Positions 14,663-27,600 of a stretch of 64,000 nt of DNA are shown here, one piece after another. The position numbers were made by a program, and so were the translations under genes. This stretch comes from Manduca sexta (Eukaryota; Arthropoda; Insecta; Lepidoptera; Sphingidae): NCBI RefSeq assembly GCF_014839805.1, contig NC_051138.1, positions 5,702,983 to 5,766,982 of the forward strand, written 5' to 3'. The notes below the pieces were generated by a model. The model did not search any database, was not told the origin of the DNA, and was given only the letters and a program-made list of their open reading frames with translations. Numbering within the stretch: the stretch's first letter is position 1; the number at the start of each line of letters is the position of its first letter.

Positions 14663-14747
14663 AAGTTATACAAACCACTTCTTAAGTAAGCAATTGAAAT
14701 GAGTAACATCGTTAATAAGCCGATTGAAGACGACCAAATCTACTCTA

Positions 14748-15101
14748 TAATAATAATAATAATATCAGCCCTGTATTATATACTTGCCCACTGTTGAGCA
14801 CGGGCCTCCTCTACTACTGAAAGGGATTAGGCCTTATTCCACCACACTGGCCTAGTGCGAATTGGTAGACTTCACACACCTTCGAAATTCCTATAGAGAA
14901 ACTTCTCAGATGTGCAGGTTTCCTCGCGATGTTTTCCTTCACCGTTAAAGCGAACGATAAATTCACAAATAATACACACATGATTTTTTAGAAAAGTCAG
15001 CGACGAAAAAGCGACGGTAGCCTAGTTGGGTATGGAACGGTCTGCCGAGATGAATGTCCGCTGGTTCAAATCCCAAAGGCACACACCTCTGACTTTTCTA
15101 A
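14748..15101 (-). mobile_element. SINE family 2 with inverted 5' half and 12-bp target duplication
   Basis: Exact direct repeats AAATCTACTCTA flank the insertion (14736-14747 and 15102-15113). The 3' part (14748-15000) is on the minus strand and ends in a TAA-type microsatellite (plus view). The tRNA-like 5' head (15001-15101), with A-box TAGCCTAGTTGG (15018-15029) and B-box GGTTCAAATCC (15063-15073), is on the plus strand. The two halves share a 16-nt overlap, AAAAATCAG-like sequence next to the junction, forming an inverted repeat (14984-15000 and 15089-15104). The colinear copy at 2184-2492 proves the rearrangement. Confidence 0.88.
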
Positions 15102-16720
15102 AAATCTACTCTAAAACTAATTGTTAAATACCATAAAACTAAATAACTAAAGTGTTTGCTCATGAAATGTATGTCTCAATCGTCCCAGCGAGCAGTCCCA
15201 TATCTCTCTCTAACCTGACGTGTGTCACCCATGCGGTGACTTCCGTTCCCATCTCTGAAGGTTTATCTAACGCAAATATAACAAATCAGATTAAACTTAT
15301 GAACACAAAAAATATCTTCCACTCAACACGTACAATTATATTAAAATAAGTATATTTAAATAAGTAACAGGACTTGTTAAATTATTTTATCTGACATCCA
15401 AACGTTCCCTTCTATGATAGGCCCGTCGGCTTCTAGAATATTCGTTTGTATTTATTTACTCGCTAAGCCTCTGCTTTTGACAACTTTGAAGGATATTTTC
15501 TAGTAGTACACTTTTTTAAGTCTCCAATAGATGTCATTGTTATTGAAATTAAGCGTTTTATTAAGCTTATATAATATAATTGATGTAGCGTATAAAAGAA
15601 AGCGTTTCAATAACAGAATTTATAAGTGGTTTTGATGCACAATTACGCCTATTTTTATACTAGAAAAATACCCGCCTTTTTTAGTTTCCGCCGTGTGTAT
15701 TTATGATCATTTATCAAAACTTTTATTCACTGCCAAACTAATAAAACGCAATAATTAAGTCGCAACTCATAACATTAAACATAATAAATATTCTAATGAA
15801 AATCTACAACATAATTAATAATTTTTATAGTTATCTTTTGAAACGCGTGGGCCCTCATCTTTAATAGTCGGTGCTGTCACTGTTCAAATAAGTTAATAGA
15901 CGTAATCAATTTGCCCGAAACTATGCATGAGTATAAAAAACATATTAAGTCAGACGGTCACGCGAACTGTCAGAAGTTACTTCTTTAGGGTTCCCTACAG
16001 TTTTATATCGTACATGTCCCTTATCGATCAGATTCGAGCAAATTATTTTTACCTTACATGGACAACCAAACAGCTCAGGTTAATTGCATTACCGAAATTA
16101 AATTTGTTGCATTATTTGTATGTAATTAAAATTTGTCATTTACATGCCTCGTGAAACTGTTATTTATTTTTACTTATTTTAATTATTTATAAATCGTAGT
16201 GAAATATAGATTTTATGAAATAAAACTTTGCGAGCTCACTATTACAAGGTCCTATGTTAATTTTTACTTATGTTGCAAAAAGTGATTTAAAATGATCATC
16301 TAGGTTTTTTGAAGAAACAATAATACATGGATCCCCTTTATTTATCTTTGTAGATTATTAGAAATTTTCACCTAAATGACAGAATCATGTGATCGTACAT
16401 AATTAAAGCTCATCAAATATAACGTAGAACCTTGTAATAATAAGCCGACTTGTACAACCATTTAATTGTTTGCTGATAGTAAATCAGCTACAAATCAAAT
16501 CATTAAACAGAACTACTTACTGAAGCGTGAACTCATAATTAATTTCCCTAAACTCTTTGAATTATAAAACGAATCCGTTTTCTTTCCCATTAAGACTGGC
16601 AGTCTATGATTATACTGACATTCCTGGTGATAAAGACCTTGTAGTTCATATAACATAGAAATATTTGAAAATAGAATACCAGTACAATGATTTCTTAAGT
16701 TTACGCGAATGTTAGACATT

Positions 16721-16914
16721 TAAATTAAACTATTTTATGAATTTTATCGCGGTTTTAATATTTTACTTTTCTCCCGACGTTTCGAAGACTATGCAGCCTT
16801 CATGGTGTTTCGAAGACTTTGCAGCCTTCATGTCAGTCCCCCCCGTGACCATGAAGTCGGGAGAAAAGTAAAATATTAAAACCGCGATAAAATTCGTAAA
16901 ATAATTTAATTTAA
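16721..16914. mobile_element. Foldback element with 58-nt inverted termini
   Basis: The left arm (16721-16778) and right arm (16856-16914) are nearly exact reverse complements, ending in CTCCCGAC and GTCGGGAG. The interior holds two copies of a TTTCGAAGACT-GCAGCCTTCATG unit. Direct repeats of 18 nt, AAATAGAATACCAGTACA, lie outside at 16669-16686 and 16913-16930, the left one separated by about 34 nt. Part of the terminal sequence recurs at 37243-37266. It has no coding capacity. Similar sequences are common in Lepidoptera; the class (foldback MITE or Penelope-like LTR remnant) is uncertain. Confidence 0.85.
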
Positions 16915-16980
16915 ATAGAATACCAGTACATCAATCATTTCGCTTAACATCAAGCCAAATTAAAACTAACCAGTATTTAT

Positions 16981-17036
16981 TGTGACGACCGCGAGCCCGC
17001 GCGGCTCGTGCGCGGTTTGCGGTCGCGCCGCACTTA
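16981..17036. other. Short CpG-rich hairpin-prone segment
   Basis: This is a 55-bp G+C block in AT-rich DNA with partial self-complementarity (GCGAGCC against GGCTCG, and repeated GCGGTTTGCGGTC). The motif GCGGTTTGCGG also occurs twice at 21398-21525, so it may be a transposon fragment. Nothing coding is visible. Confidence 0.35.
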
Positions 17037-17226
17037 CTATCTTTTAAATGTCTTATTTATTGGTTTCGCTTTTACCACGCGTTAGTACATACGTTTAATG
17101 TGTTTATTATTTCCGTGATGCACTTGGTGTCTGAAGGAAGTGAGGTTGAGTAAGGTCGCATTGTGTTGACGATTTATTGTGAATGGATATTGTAATTGTA
17201 AAAATCCCATGCAACATAAACATTAA

Positions 17227-17410
17227 TGCGGGTTGTAGACCAAGAGCTAAGGCAACTTAGTTTAGCTTAGTTCTCGTTGCTGAAATGATGAGACATAAGC
17301 AATAAACATATCTTCTTTATTATTCTTTAATTTGTCGATTTGCACACAAGTATGAAAAAATACCTAGCTAATCTAAATATCTTAGCTCAGATTTCGGTCC
17401 GCAGCCCACA
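17227..17410. mobile_element. MITE-like element with imperfect inverted termini
   Basis: The left end (TGCGGGTTGTAGACC, then AAGAGCTAAGG and TTTAGCTTAG) pairs imperfectly over about 45 nt with the right end read in reverse (TGTGGGCTGCGGACC, then TGAGCTAAG and GATTAGCTAGG). About 90 bp of AT-rich sequence lies between. The length and structure fit a miniature inverted-repeat element. The target duplication is not clear, and there is no coding capacity. Confidence 0.65.
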
Positions 17411-18524
17411 ATATAGTTGCATAAACAAAATAAAACAATATTCTGTTAATAATAGCAAAAATGGATATTGATAAATATAAAACGTATTACAAAATTAACA
17501 ATCACATTTCCCAACAAAGTGTTTCATATTGGCATCAACAAATCAAAACGCACCCCTTTAATTAAACTGCCAAGCACTAAGTCAACTATAAGCAAAACTA
17601 GTGGCGCTGTTAGTGTTCCAAATAAAGGCACGTATAATTTAGTTATATGATTGTCCTAGTGTTTATGGGTGGGGTACAGCATACGGCTAGAGCCGCGTGC
17701 ACACTGACTGCAACAGCGAAACTCGATAATTTCTGTACATATTGTTAATTTTTTTTTTGCCAATTAATAACAAAAATGGAGTGCACTAGCTGCTTATTAT
17801 AAAAAGTATGATGCGCACAGGAGGGCCTACGGACTGGAAGCAGCAGGTTATGATCCAGGGCGTGAAATATTTTTAATTCCATGTATATTCATACTTATGT
17901 TGAAAGCGTAATTTTCTTAAATTGCATGGAATGGAAACAATTCAAGGTAATCTTTCACTTTTAAAAAAAGAAAACCATATATTCTGTAATCGGGTAGTGT
18001 GATATACTTAATCAGACTTGATTGTTTGTAAAACAAAGGTTGTATAATAACCTAAGAAAATGTCAAAAGGTCAAAAATACAACCGAAATGATTTAATTGC
18101 TTACGAATCAACACTTTACAAATAAAAGACGACCAACGTTCCAATTTCAAAATATTCGATCATATTTTTCGTAGTTACAGTTCGCAGAAAACCGTGTGCA
18201 CACGTGTTTAAATTATTGTTATTCGTTAATTTAATCGAATTTCGTCCGTGAGTGCATCGCTTTGGCTCTCACAATGGCACAACCCGTAGCTACCGTACCG
18301 AATGAAATAATAATCAAAGCAGGACGACGTCCATTCAATTATCCCTGAAAATTGAGACTCATTAAAATAATAAAACAACCGGCGGCGAAATCAAATTGAA
18401 TAATAACACATCGTGCCAACAGCCTGTTAGGAATCTATCATACATCACATGAGCGAGATAATTAGTATTAATGTCGCATTATGACATATTTCGACACTCT
18501 TTAATATTCCTACTAAATGTAAAG

Positions 18525-18695
18525 ATGTTTGTTAGAAGTAAACTCTTAACCGAATAGATTTGGATGGAATGCAATACAAGGATAAACCAAATCCGAGATT
18601 AACATATTAACTACACACTTTATTTTCCGGACATTTTTCGCGGTGGCACTTTTATTCCGGAAAAGACTATCCCGTGGGCGAAGCCGCGAAGAAAA
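18525..18695 (+). repeat. Decayed Helitron-like 3' fragment
   Basis: It contains AGATTTGGATGGAATGC and a later GGGCGAAGCCGCGAAG stem-type motif, which resembles the 3' ends of non-autonomous lepidopteran Helitrons (compare the hairpin before CTAG at 41310-41336). The CTRR terminus itself is not preserved. Confidence 0.5.
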
Positions 18696-18938
18696 TTTAA
18701 CAGTAACATAAGTCATGATTTTAAGCTATTAAAATTGCTTTATATTTCAAGTAACTAAGCAGTTAATAATAATTGATCGTCTTATTGATGTTGCTACGTA
18801 GTATTCTTATCTAAGAAACCAGTGCCACCTTGAAATCAAGGAAGGAAATAAAACTGTTTAAATTTTGATGTCAATTTTATGACATCTATTTTATCATTTT
18901 GGCATATTTTTGTTCATAATCAATGTTATTTTATGACA

Positions 18939-18975
18939 GGCGGTATAATACAAACCGTGTTTGTATAATACCGCC
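18939..18975. repeat. 37-nt near-perfect hairpin
   Basis: Arms GGCGGTATAATACAAAC (18939-18955) and GTTTGTATAATACCGCC (18959-18975) pair at 16 of 17 positions with a 3-nt loop. This is possibly a MITE terminus pair or a footprint. Confidence 0.85.
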
Positions 18976-19599
18976 GGTGTGTCGGCTCTTCACTGCGACC
19001 CTTAATGCAATTGGGTACATTCGAGCGCGGATTGTGTTACTCGATGCGATAGTGACAGCACCGCTCTACCGATGTCGATGAGAATTATGAAATAATAAGC
19101 CAATTACAGGGTAAACGTATGTTGATTCGTAATTGATACAGTGAACGAATTAAAATACAATAATAATTGAATCAATTATTTTATTAATTTTGCTCAGTAT
19201 ACTATTAGCTCATGTTTGCAATTGATTAATTAATTCAAATTAATCGATTTGATACGAAGTACTTTAACAAAATTATATTTACAAAAAGAGACTTTACAGG
19301 TGTATCTAACAAGATATGTAACTAAGAATAGGACTAAGAAATGAATAACTACTGACAAGTAACAACATTGCGACAAAAAGGAATCAACAAACGTTTCATA
19401 TCGAATGATTTATCAGACCGATTGCCAACACTATCGACATTACTAAATAAGCCCATAAATGACAATTGCCATCGGCCAATGGGCACACTAACCGTTCCCC
19501 TATTTGGTTACCACTTGGCGTCACTCGGCGGTCATCCCGCAAATTGCGCTTTCCCAACAAAATTGTCAATAAAACTCATATGATTCGCAGTTAAACAAG

Positions 19600-20640
19600 C
19601 GAGCGACATTATTAATTTATGCGTTGTAATATGGCGCAAACGTTGCGTTATCCCGTGTAAATTATTAATAGTGCTGGGGTAAAAATTAAGCTTAAACCGA
19701 ATGGGTAGTTTCGGCAGTAACGTTCGTTTTACGATTCCATGTACGAGTTAATTCATTACGATGCGTGTTATGACTATTACCGACGACACTTTTATGGCGG
19801 ATCTAAATTGCGCGACGGCCTTTTTTACATTCGCCAATGCCATGCAATGACTTGATGAACTTATCGAGCTGTTATATCGTTGACTCAGATAATTGTACTA
19901 GTACGGACAAGCGTGTCTGTGCACGTAACCGTAACACTTTGACCCATTTAGAAACAAACAGTAAGATCAAACAGATAATAGCTCCCTCGCGACTCACCTC
20001 CGCTGTTGTCTTAAGAGAAAGCGATTACACAAATCTGAAGAAGCTATTAATCCGGCTGGCTGCTCCCGAATGGCATCACGGTTTGTTTAATAAAATCGCG
20101 AATTTACATATCAAAACCTACAAAGGGGCATAATTGGACCCGATGACTTAGAAAACGTAGTGGGTGAGGAGGGCGTGCCACCCCCTATAACAAACAAAGG
20201 AATTATACCCGCCTCAAGAAACTTTTAGCAATGGAAAGCTCCTTAACAAACAGACGCGTGTGTATCTAATGAAATTCCTATGGTTGCATAACATACCCGT
20301 ACGAGCGCTAAGCGTTATTAGCGGAATTATTTCTTGGGGCAAATCTTTGAAGACGGTCGCTCTTTCGGAAAAGTTGTTAAGAAAATGGGTTGAAGTCTTT
20401 TCGGGATTTCATTAGTTTGTAACTATGCGGTGTGCTACGCGAGGCATCTAATTTATTGGGTAGGCGTAGTCGAGGGAACGAATGGGCAGCGAGCATTTGA
20501 AAATGGAACGGAATTGCCGAATCACGCCGCTTTGAGCCGAAGCCGCCGCGACACGATTCGTTAAGAGACAAATGTTTGAATTCAATTCCAACATTTTTTA
20601 GGTTGTAATTAGTGACGGTATATTTACACCGCATTCGGTC
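19600..20640. other. CpG-enriched unique intronic stretch, candidate regulatory module
   Basis: The stretch has noticeably more CpG and less simple-sequence AT than its neighbours and no repeat signature. It includes homeodomain-type TAAT cores, for example ATTATTAATTTATG near 19608. A 98-residue plus-strand ORF (19837-20133) and an 85-residue minus-strand ORF show no recognisable domain, and I do not call them genes. I infer a conserved non-coding block in dac. Confidence 0.35.
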
Positions 20641-21261
20641 TGCGACCGAACGGTAGCAATATTTTTTCTGTAATTAAGTTTTGTCGTAAATTTTGATGGT
20701 GTGTTTTAGGTTGACCGATTACCTCGGGTGCTAAATTCGCCACGAAGAATCGGTTCATTAGCTAGAAGCTTTCGTTTTTAACGTCCTTAAGCGGGCAGAT
20801 TTGTTGGGGAGATACATGGCGTGTTAGCGAGTGGGTATTCCCACACAGCGCGTAAAGTGCCATTGTGTGGTATGAATGAAGTGCAAGCCGCCAACATACG
20901 GGCATCTTATGCAGCTCTTGCTCCATCGAGGATATTGACACTTGTGGAGCTGTCATCAGCTTTTGTTCTGTCACGTGTTAGGTTACGCGCGACACAGCCG
21001 TGCTGCACGTGTTCTCATACTTATCTATATTAATAAAATATTCCATATATTTTTACTTAATTCCAATTACATTTAGTAGTAATATACTATAGAATTAAGG
21101 AGCAATTCAATTATAATTTCAGTGTTCAGTACAACAACAAAAATAAAAGATACCCTAATAAAATTGGCTTTATATTTAACAACTTTGGGAGACTTGGGAC
21201 TAAGTGATAGATACTAAGTCTCTTGATAATCCTTATTACAAAACGTATTGTTTATTATTTT

Positions 21262-21530
21262 TTGTTGTAATACAAGTACTTCGATGTTGTAAAACCCAAA
21301 ATAAACACTGACGGACCACACAAATATTTGCCTCAGCGCGGCTCGCACCCGCACCAGCTCACAGCTATTATTTAGCTTTATAGTCCCTACTACAAAACTG
21401 CGGTTTGCGGCGTTGTTGTAATACAAGTACTTCGATTGAAAACCTAAAATAAACACTCGCGCGTCGCCTCGCGCGTTATACCAGCTCAACAGTCTGTTCA
21501 CGTGGGTCCGACTGCGGTTTGCGGCATCGT
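21262..21530 (+). repeat. Two diverged tandem units
   Basis: TTGTTGTAATACAAGTACTT begins near 21262 and 21413 and is followed in both units by AAATAAACACT. Both units end in CTGCGGTTTGCGGC (21398-21411 and 21512-21525), so the second is about 37 bp shorter. The 112-residue minus-strand ORF across it is a by-product. It may derive from an LTR or satellite-like element. Confidence 0.75.
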
Positions 21531-22365
21531 CGCTCTCGCATTGGAAAGACACGGCAAAATATCAAATTATATTATCGTGTGTTTAGTTACTTAATTATTT
21601 ATTTATTTAAACATGATAGTATTTACCATTATTATAACAACAGTTCACGGAAGTTTATAATTATATAATTTGTACAAAAATTAAATATTTTGATACACAA
21701 AACAACCTTGTTCAAAAAGATGTAAAATAAAAACTATTAAAATTTGCAGAGTGGTAGAGCTAGATTTTATCATAAATAAATAGATTGCTTGACAGATGTA
21801 TCTCTGTTTAACAATGACAGTGATAGAAAACAAGAAATTTATTGTGCGCTTCGTGTACATATATATGCGAAAGTTGAAGAAGCCCAAAGAATCCTCATTA
21901 TGACGTTCGGTACATTACCGATTTACCGACTGTCCATATAACACAAACATTAGAATTTTTTGTTACTAAATCAAATTTATTTAACTTTATAATATATAAT
22001 AACCTATTTATTTTTGAAATCCATCAAATGTTAAAAAAATGAAATTTTATAGTGGGCAGTCTAAACATTGTTATGTCTATGGACCCGCGATGGAATCCGG
22101 TAATCTCGCGAGTTAATAGATTCGATAATTCATCTCGACGCGCGTCTGAATCGATACGAGTACGATTGATGGCGCTTGTCTTGCCACTCGCGACTTGGTG
22201 AAATCAATGCGACATATTTTATTTGTTTCTTTGTGATTTTTTAATGGTTTCTTTTAACTATTTATTAGAAACCTACATAAATAATTATACTAACCTAACC
22301 CGAAAATAAAGAAGCTGTAATGAAATGAAAAAATGCAGTAATTATTATAGTACCTCGTTTCAGTC

Positions 22366-22405
22366 CATAAGAACACCTCTGCAAGAAAGAGGAGAGGTGC
22401 TTATG
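22366..22405. repeat. 40-nt hairpin
   Basis: CATAAG-AA-CACCTCT pairs with AGAGGTGCTTATG, giving 13 base pairs, a 2-nt bulge and a 12-nt loop. It is too short for a typical animal microRNA precursor. It could be an RNA structural element or a transposon footprint. Confidence 0.7.
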
Positions 22406-24469
22406 TTTTTTACAATTCCACAAAAACGCTGAGAAGAAGCATCATTAATTTATACCTTCACACGCGTATATTAAAAGTGCCTCATAATAATAAATAAACG
22501 CAATTTTATGTCCTAAATTTTAGATATCGTTAAGCAAAGTCAAAAAAACATGTTGCCGGTTAAAATTCTGACACTAGGCTAGCCACTAATCACGCGAAAC
22601 TATGATAAATCGACATTTACACACGTTAATTCGCAAAAAAAATCTTGCCGTTTTATTGTTACAGACTGTGGTAAAAATAGTACTTAAACATTCTGTTGGA
22701 AAATAAATGTTTACATCAAAAGCATTGTCTTACACACGAACAATAGAACGAGACGATAAAACTACATTTAGCTTCAAATGATAATTTAAGCCGGAACACC
22801 TGTTTTTTTATCATAATTAGTGAAACAGTTTGTTACATTTTATGTAGCTTTCCCATCGCAATGGATTGTACGAGTGATTTGAGCTGTGTCACCAAACGAT
22901 TTGTCGCGCCTCCGAATTGTACTTTAATATAAAAATTTTATAAGAAAAGTCCGCTTTATTCGATTCTTTGTGGTCACATTCCAATGCTGTCACTAATCGC
23001 TTCAGTGACGCTCCGCTTTGGAACGATTGATTTTTTACCCAAACATTGCTAAAGAGGCGTAATTATTTTTGTTTTTTTTATTATCGTGCAATTTACGTAT
23101 TTTGGTTAGTTAGCATAAGCCCAGTCATAACATTAGTAACGCTGGAGGCTATTTGAACAACAGCGACAACCACACCCAAATAGTTTAAGTAATTACAAAA
23201 AATATATTTAGCTATATGAAGCCATCATTATTAACATATTTTTTAATTATTAAAATATGTATGGTAGTCATATCTAATTATTACTTATTATACTCTAGCG
23301 TAAATAAAATACAATTCCACATTTCCCTAAAATCCGCCATTACAGCTAAAGGCCCAATTTATTGCCCACCGGAACTCAATATTTCAGCATTTCCGCAATA
23401 CATGCTCATTCTCAGTAATCGCATACAAATTACAATGGCATTTACATTTATATTGTTGCTTTGTTTTTTCATAAATATCTGAAGAATAATCACCGATAAA
23501 AATATTTTTTTACTTTATTAATGGTAGAGTCACGTTGCAAATAATATTTTTATCCACTGAACCCGGAAGCGCTTCCATGATTTTTCTTGTATTATGGGTG
23601 TTTATGAGCGGTGTAGGTCATTAAACATGCAGTCACCCATTCGCTCGATTACTCGTGCCATAAAAAAACATCACAACCTAATAAAAAAGGTATTGTTATA
23701 AGGGTAGTCTATTTCATAAAACTTTCGCCATAATAATGTATGCAAAAGAAAACAATAATTGAATGGTTTGGTTTTCGTTAAAATTGAAGACAAACATAAA
23801 TAAATTTGGGTTACAAATTGACGATTCAGTCAGTACTTGAAAGTGTTCAGACACGTTCAAAGTTGTAAAATGATCTTAAAGGGCAACGGAGACATGCAAA
23901 CACATTAATTTATAGGCACCAAAACAAACTTTTAAGTCTGTTACAGTCTTTGGTAACTTTTACATTAAGGCTCGGGACGGTAAGGCAATTATGGTCGCAT
24001 TTATTAGTCAGTGATGTTTGTGCCATTAGTTTCTGTGGACTTCCTTTACGTTTACAATTTACTCAATAACGCTATATATATATATCAGTTAATAAAATTG
24101 TATCTCGCATATAATTGATATTATTTACTACCGCGCCGTATAATGCAACTATACAACATAATTACAAATGTGTTTAGTTCAAGCAACAATGTAATTATGG
24201 GATCCAATAAACATTTCAACAAAACAAGCACGCTGTCGAATAAATCCAACAAATATTTAATGGCTCCATGCACCGGCCCTTTTTATTGGCAATATAAAAT
24301 GCGAAGCAACCCTTGCAGGACAAAGTCTCTAGGTGAACTATAAAATAAATCTAGCAAGTTATCGTCCACAATAAACAGTCGCTGCGGAAGGCTATCACCA
24401 ATTCCCACGCAAACTTGCTGTTAATAAAAGCAACAAAATTATATATTCAAGAGTTAGAAGGTGGTGGTA

Positions 24470-24690
24470 TGGCAGTTAGGGCCTTCTACGTGGTCCGAGT
24501 TACAATGCAAATTGCCGTGGAGGGGTGCGTCGATGCCCTCTAACTGTGCGACTCGCAAAGATGGCCGCCATAATGGCGAAATGAAATTATTAAGCATTGT
24601 CTTGTGAAATCGGCCGCAGTCGACACCTGAGTCTCGGACTCCGAACAGTTAGGGTGGATCTCCCGGCGACGATACTCAGGAAGTATATTT
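24470..24690. other. GC-enriched unique intronic stretch
   Basis: This non-repetitive block of mixed composition (including ATGGCCGCCATAATGGCG, two overlapping GCCAT-type cores) sits between AT-rich flanks. It contains no ORF of note and is a candidate regulatory module only. Confidence 0.25.
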
Positions 24691-27600
24691 ACTTCCTGGT
24701 CTATAGATGTTTTTTATATTTTTGGACAGATAATATTGAACAAAATCTTCTTAATTGAGAAACAAATAAAAAAACTGAGAGAGAAGTAATCATTTCACAT
24801 TTATATTTCCCATTTACATTAATATGGAGCTGTGAATGTGACGAATATCTTACAAACTAATATGATATTGTCGCAATGCACAGTAAGCAATTGCGGAAAA
24901 TAGCAGTTGCAAACAGCCCCTCCATACAATTCCAAAGGCAAGACATTACTTACGACCCTCGACTGAAAGCTTCGTATTAAAATTTAAATCTACTTTGCAA
25001 AGTGTATTTTATACGCGTGCTCTTGCAATTTTGATCGTTCATAAACCTCCAAATAGCTCTTATTATTACGCTTTACCTTTTGCGGTATTGAGTGTTATAC
25101 ATCTCCCTCACCAATCCTGTTAACATTTCCACTAAGTCTCCCATGAATTTGGTATGCATAATGTTAATATATAATAGAGGGTGTAATTACTCATTTGCGG
25201 TGTGCTTGCGGTCTCTCTGTTGATGTTCATTTCTGTTCTAATTTATCGTATCTATATCTATAGCTATACAGCGTGCCTACCTGTTGGTATTGTCAGGATA
25301 GCATACGCCATGGTTAATATTTAGCACAAGCAATACAAGTAGAGTAATAAAACAGCAGCGTCTATTATACTGATAATGCGAAATCAATGTCTTGCAAAAA
25401 TAAATTAATTTCAAAATTTGTTTTCGACAACAAAGGCACGGGTCCCTCTACTTATTGGCCGGATGAAATTCCTCTTTAATCCAACGCATGCCCAGTTCGT
25501 GTTTTTAATTTCACACAAAAAACGGCTTCGAGTCGGTGATCAATCAAAACTCCCGCTCGTTTCTTTTTTTCTATACTTCATTGCAATACACTTTCGCCTC
25601 TCTGTAACCGCTATAAATGTGGCTTTATTATTTTGTTTGTACAAAGGAAATGTATGTTTTTTGGTATATTAAGTTTGATGGATTTTGTCCGAAAAATAAT
25701 TTCACAGACACATTAAAATTACAACAAAAGTATCTAAACATTGTAAATTCTTTGGTATGGGACCGACTTGTTTTCACTGAATTATGTAATAAAACTAGAT
25801 CTTATTTATTTGTCCGCAATAAATTAAACATCAATTATATTTCTCAATATAAACAACAAACAAATTGTATAGAATTTTAAAGATATATATGACAAATGGT
25901 ACTTTTTTAAGTCACGATTAGTGCCGACGACGCGAGATTGAGTTTTCGCGATGTTCCAATAGTAACTCAAACGCGAGTGTCTGAATGTAGTACGAATATT
26001 GTTTTAGACCTGACTCAGACCGTCGAAATACTAAACATATCTAGAACGTATGTAAAATATCGGTTTGACGCACTGGAATACTATTATAATGGTTTCAAGA
26101 TAAGTGTATCTTTCTTAACAACGTAGTGACATAATTAAATCTATTAACACATTGTGCCACATAGTACTTAATTTCTTGCTCATTGGAACATCGATCATAT
26201 CTGAAACAGTGACAGGTATAATATCGTTACCCTCCTTTTGTAGAATTAGAGACGTATATGGCCGAAGTGTAACTACTCTGGCAATAATAATGCTAGGAAG
26301 AAATAACACTATATTATAGGAAAATAATTAATGTGTCTTATATAATGAGAAACATTGACAACTTTTATGTAACATACATTTTCATACTTAAACTACAGTA
26401 CGTATATCAACGATACATTAAAATAAATCCTACTTTTTCATTTTAATAAAATGACTTATACACATCTGTGACATATAAGTTTAAACTAAAAAAAAGCTGC
26501 CATATCGCAATGTTGGTAGCTCTTCGTTCAATCTCATGAGCATTGTAGAAAGCCCTCCAAGGAGCGTGTAAACAAATAGTCGTATTTGTTTCGCATACGT
26601 GATCATTCGGTCCCGTTGTATAAGAAAAAAGATTACTTTATACACTGTATAATTAATGTAAAGGATAGTACTTTTTTTGTGTTTTTCTCTATTTTTACTT
26701 GTATGGAAAATACTTTAAAAATGCCATGCACTTTTATGTTGGTGAAACTTAATCGCAATAAAATATCAATATACAATAAATTAAAACAATACTCTTAACA
26801 GTTTTGTTAAATACATAATTTTGTCTCCCCATATTAAATCCTAAAGAAACTGAATTCCTAAAAATATTTTCCATATTCACAGCTTTGATTTAACTTCATC
26901 AGTTAGAACACATAAGTTTTACACGACCGATGCGTATGTAGCGAATTGTCATAACCAACATGATTTACACAAAGGTTTTCGCTACCGACCGGTTTTCAAT
27001 GATGCCGCTGAAATGAATACATTGACGAGATAAAAAGTATACATGGCTTTTGTAATGCACGACATCGTAAATTCTTTACCGTCACATGGCAATGGAATAT
27101 CATTTGAAAGATCGGCGACGAACCTTTTAAAAGATAAGATTACGCAATCCGCACTCACAACGGCAATCTGCACTAAATCCTATTTCGAAAACACGCAACA
27201 GCGGTTTTTAATAACAACTCTCGAGTTGTGAGACACTCCCACACTTAACAAAAGTTTTTCGTGTCGTTGATGCTATGCCTTTTAACTTTTTTATGTTGCA
27301 CCTAATGTGTTATCCTTTAATTCGCTTATAAAACTTGCTATTAGAACCTTTTGAATTCGGTATAAAATGAAAATAATGTAGGTAATCTGGTGTCAGAGAT
27401 AATGTATTTTGTTATATTGTGTTAACAGATGTACCCCTTACGATTACAGTTTTATAACATATTTTTTATTTAATTTAATAATGTCGTTTTATATGTTTAG
27501 TAATAACGAATATCTAGACGTAAATACAAAATAACATAAGACTAGTCTCGACTTTTGTTCAAAAGTTCGGAAGCGACTGTAACACATTTTGAACAAACAA

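Noticed and set aside
22366..22405. Possible microRNA precursor
   Set aside because: A stem of about 13 bp is too short for a normal animal precursor.
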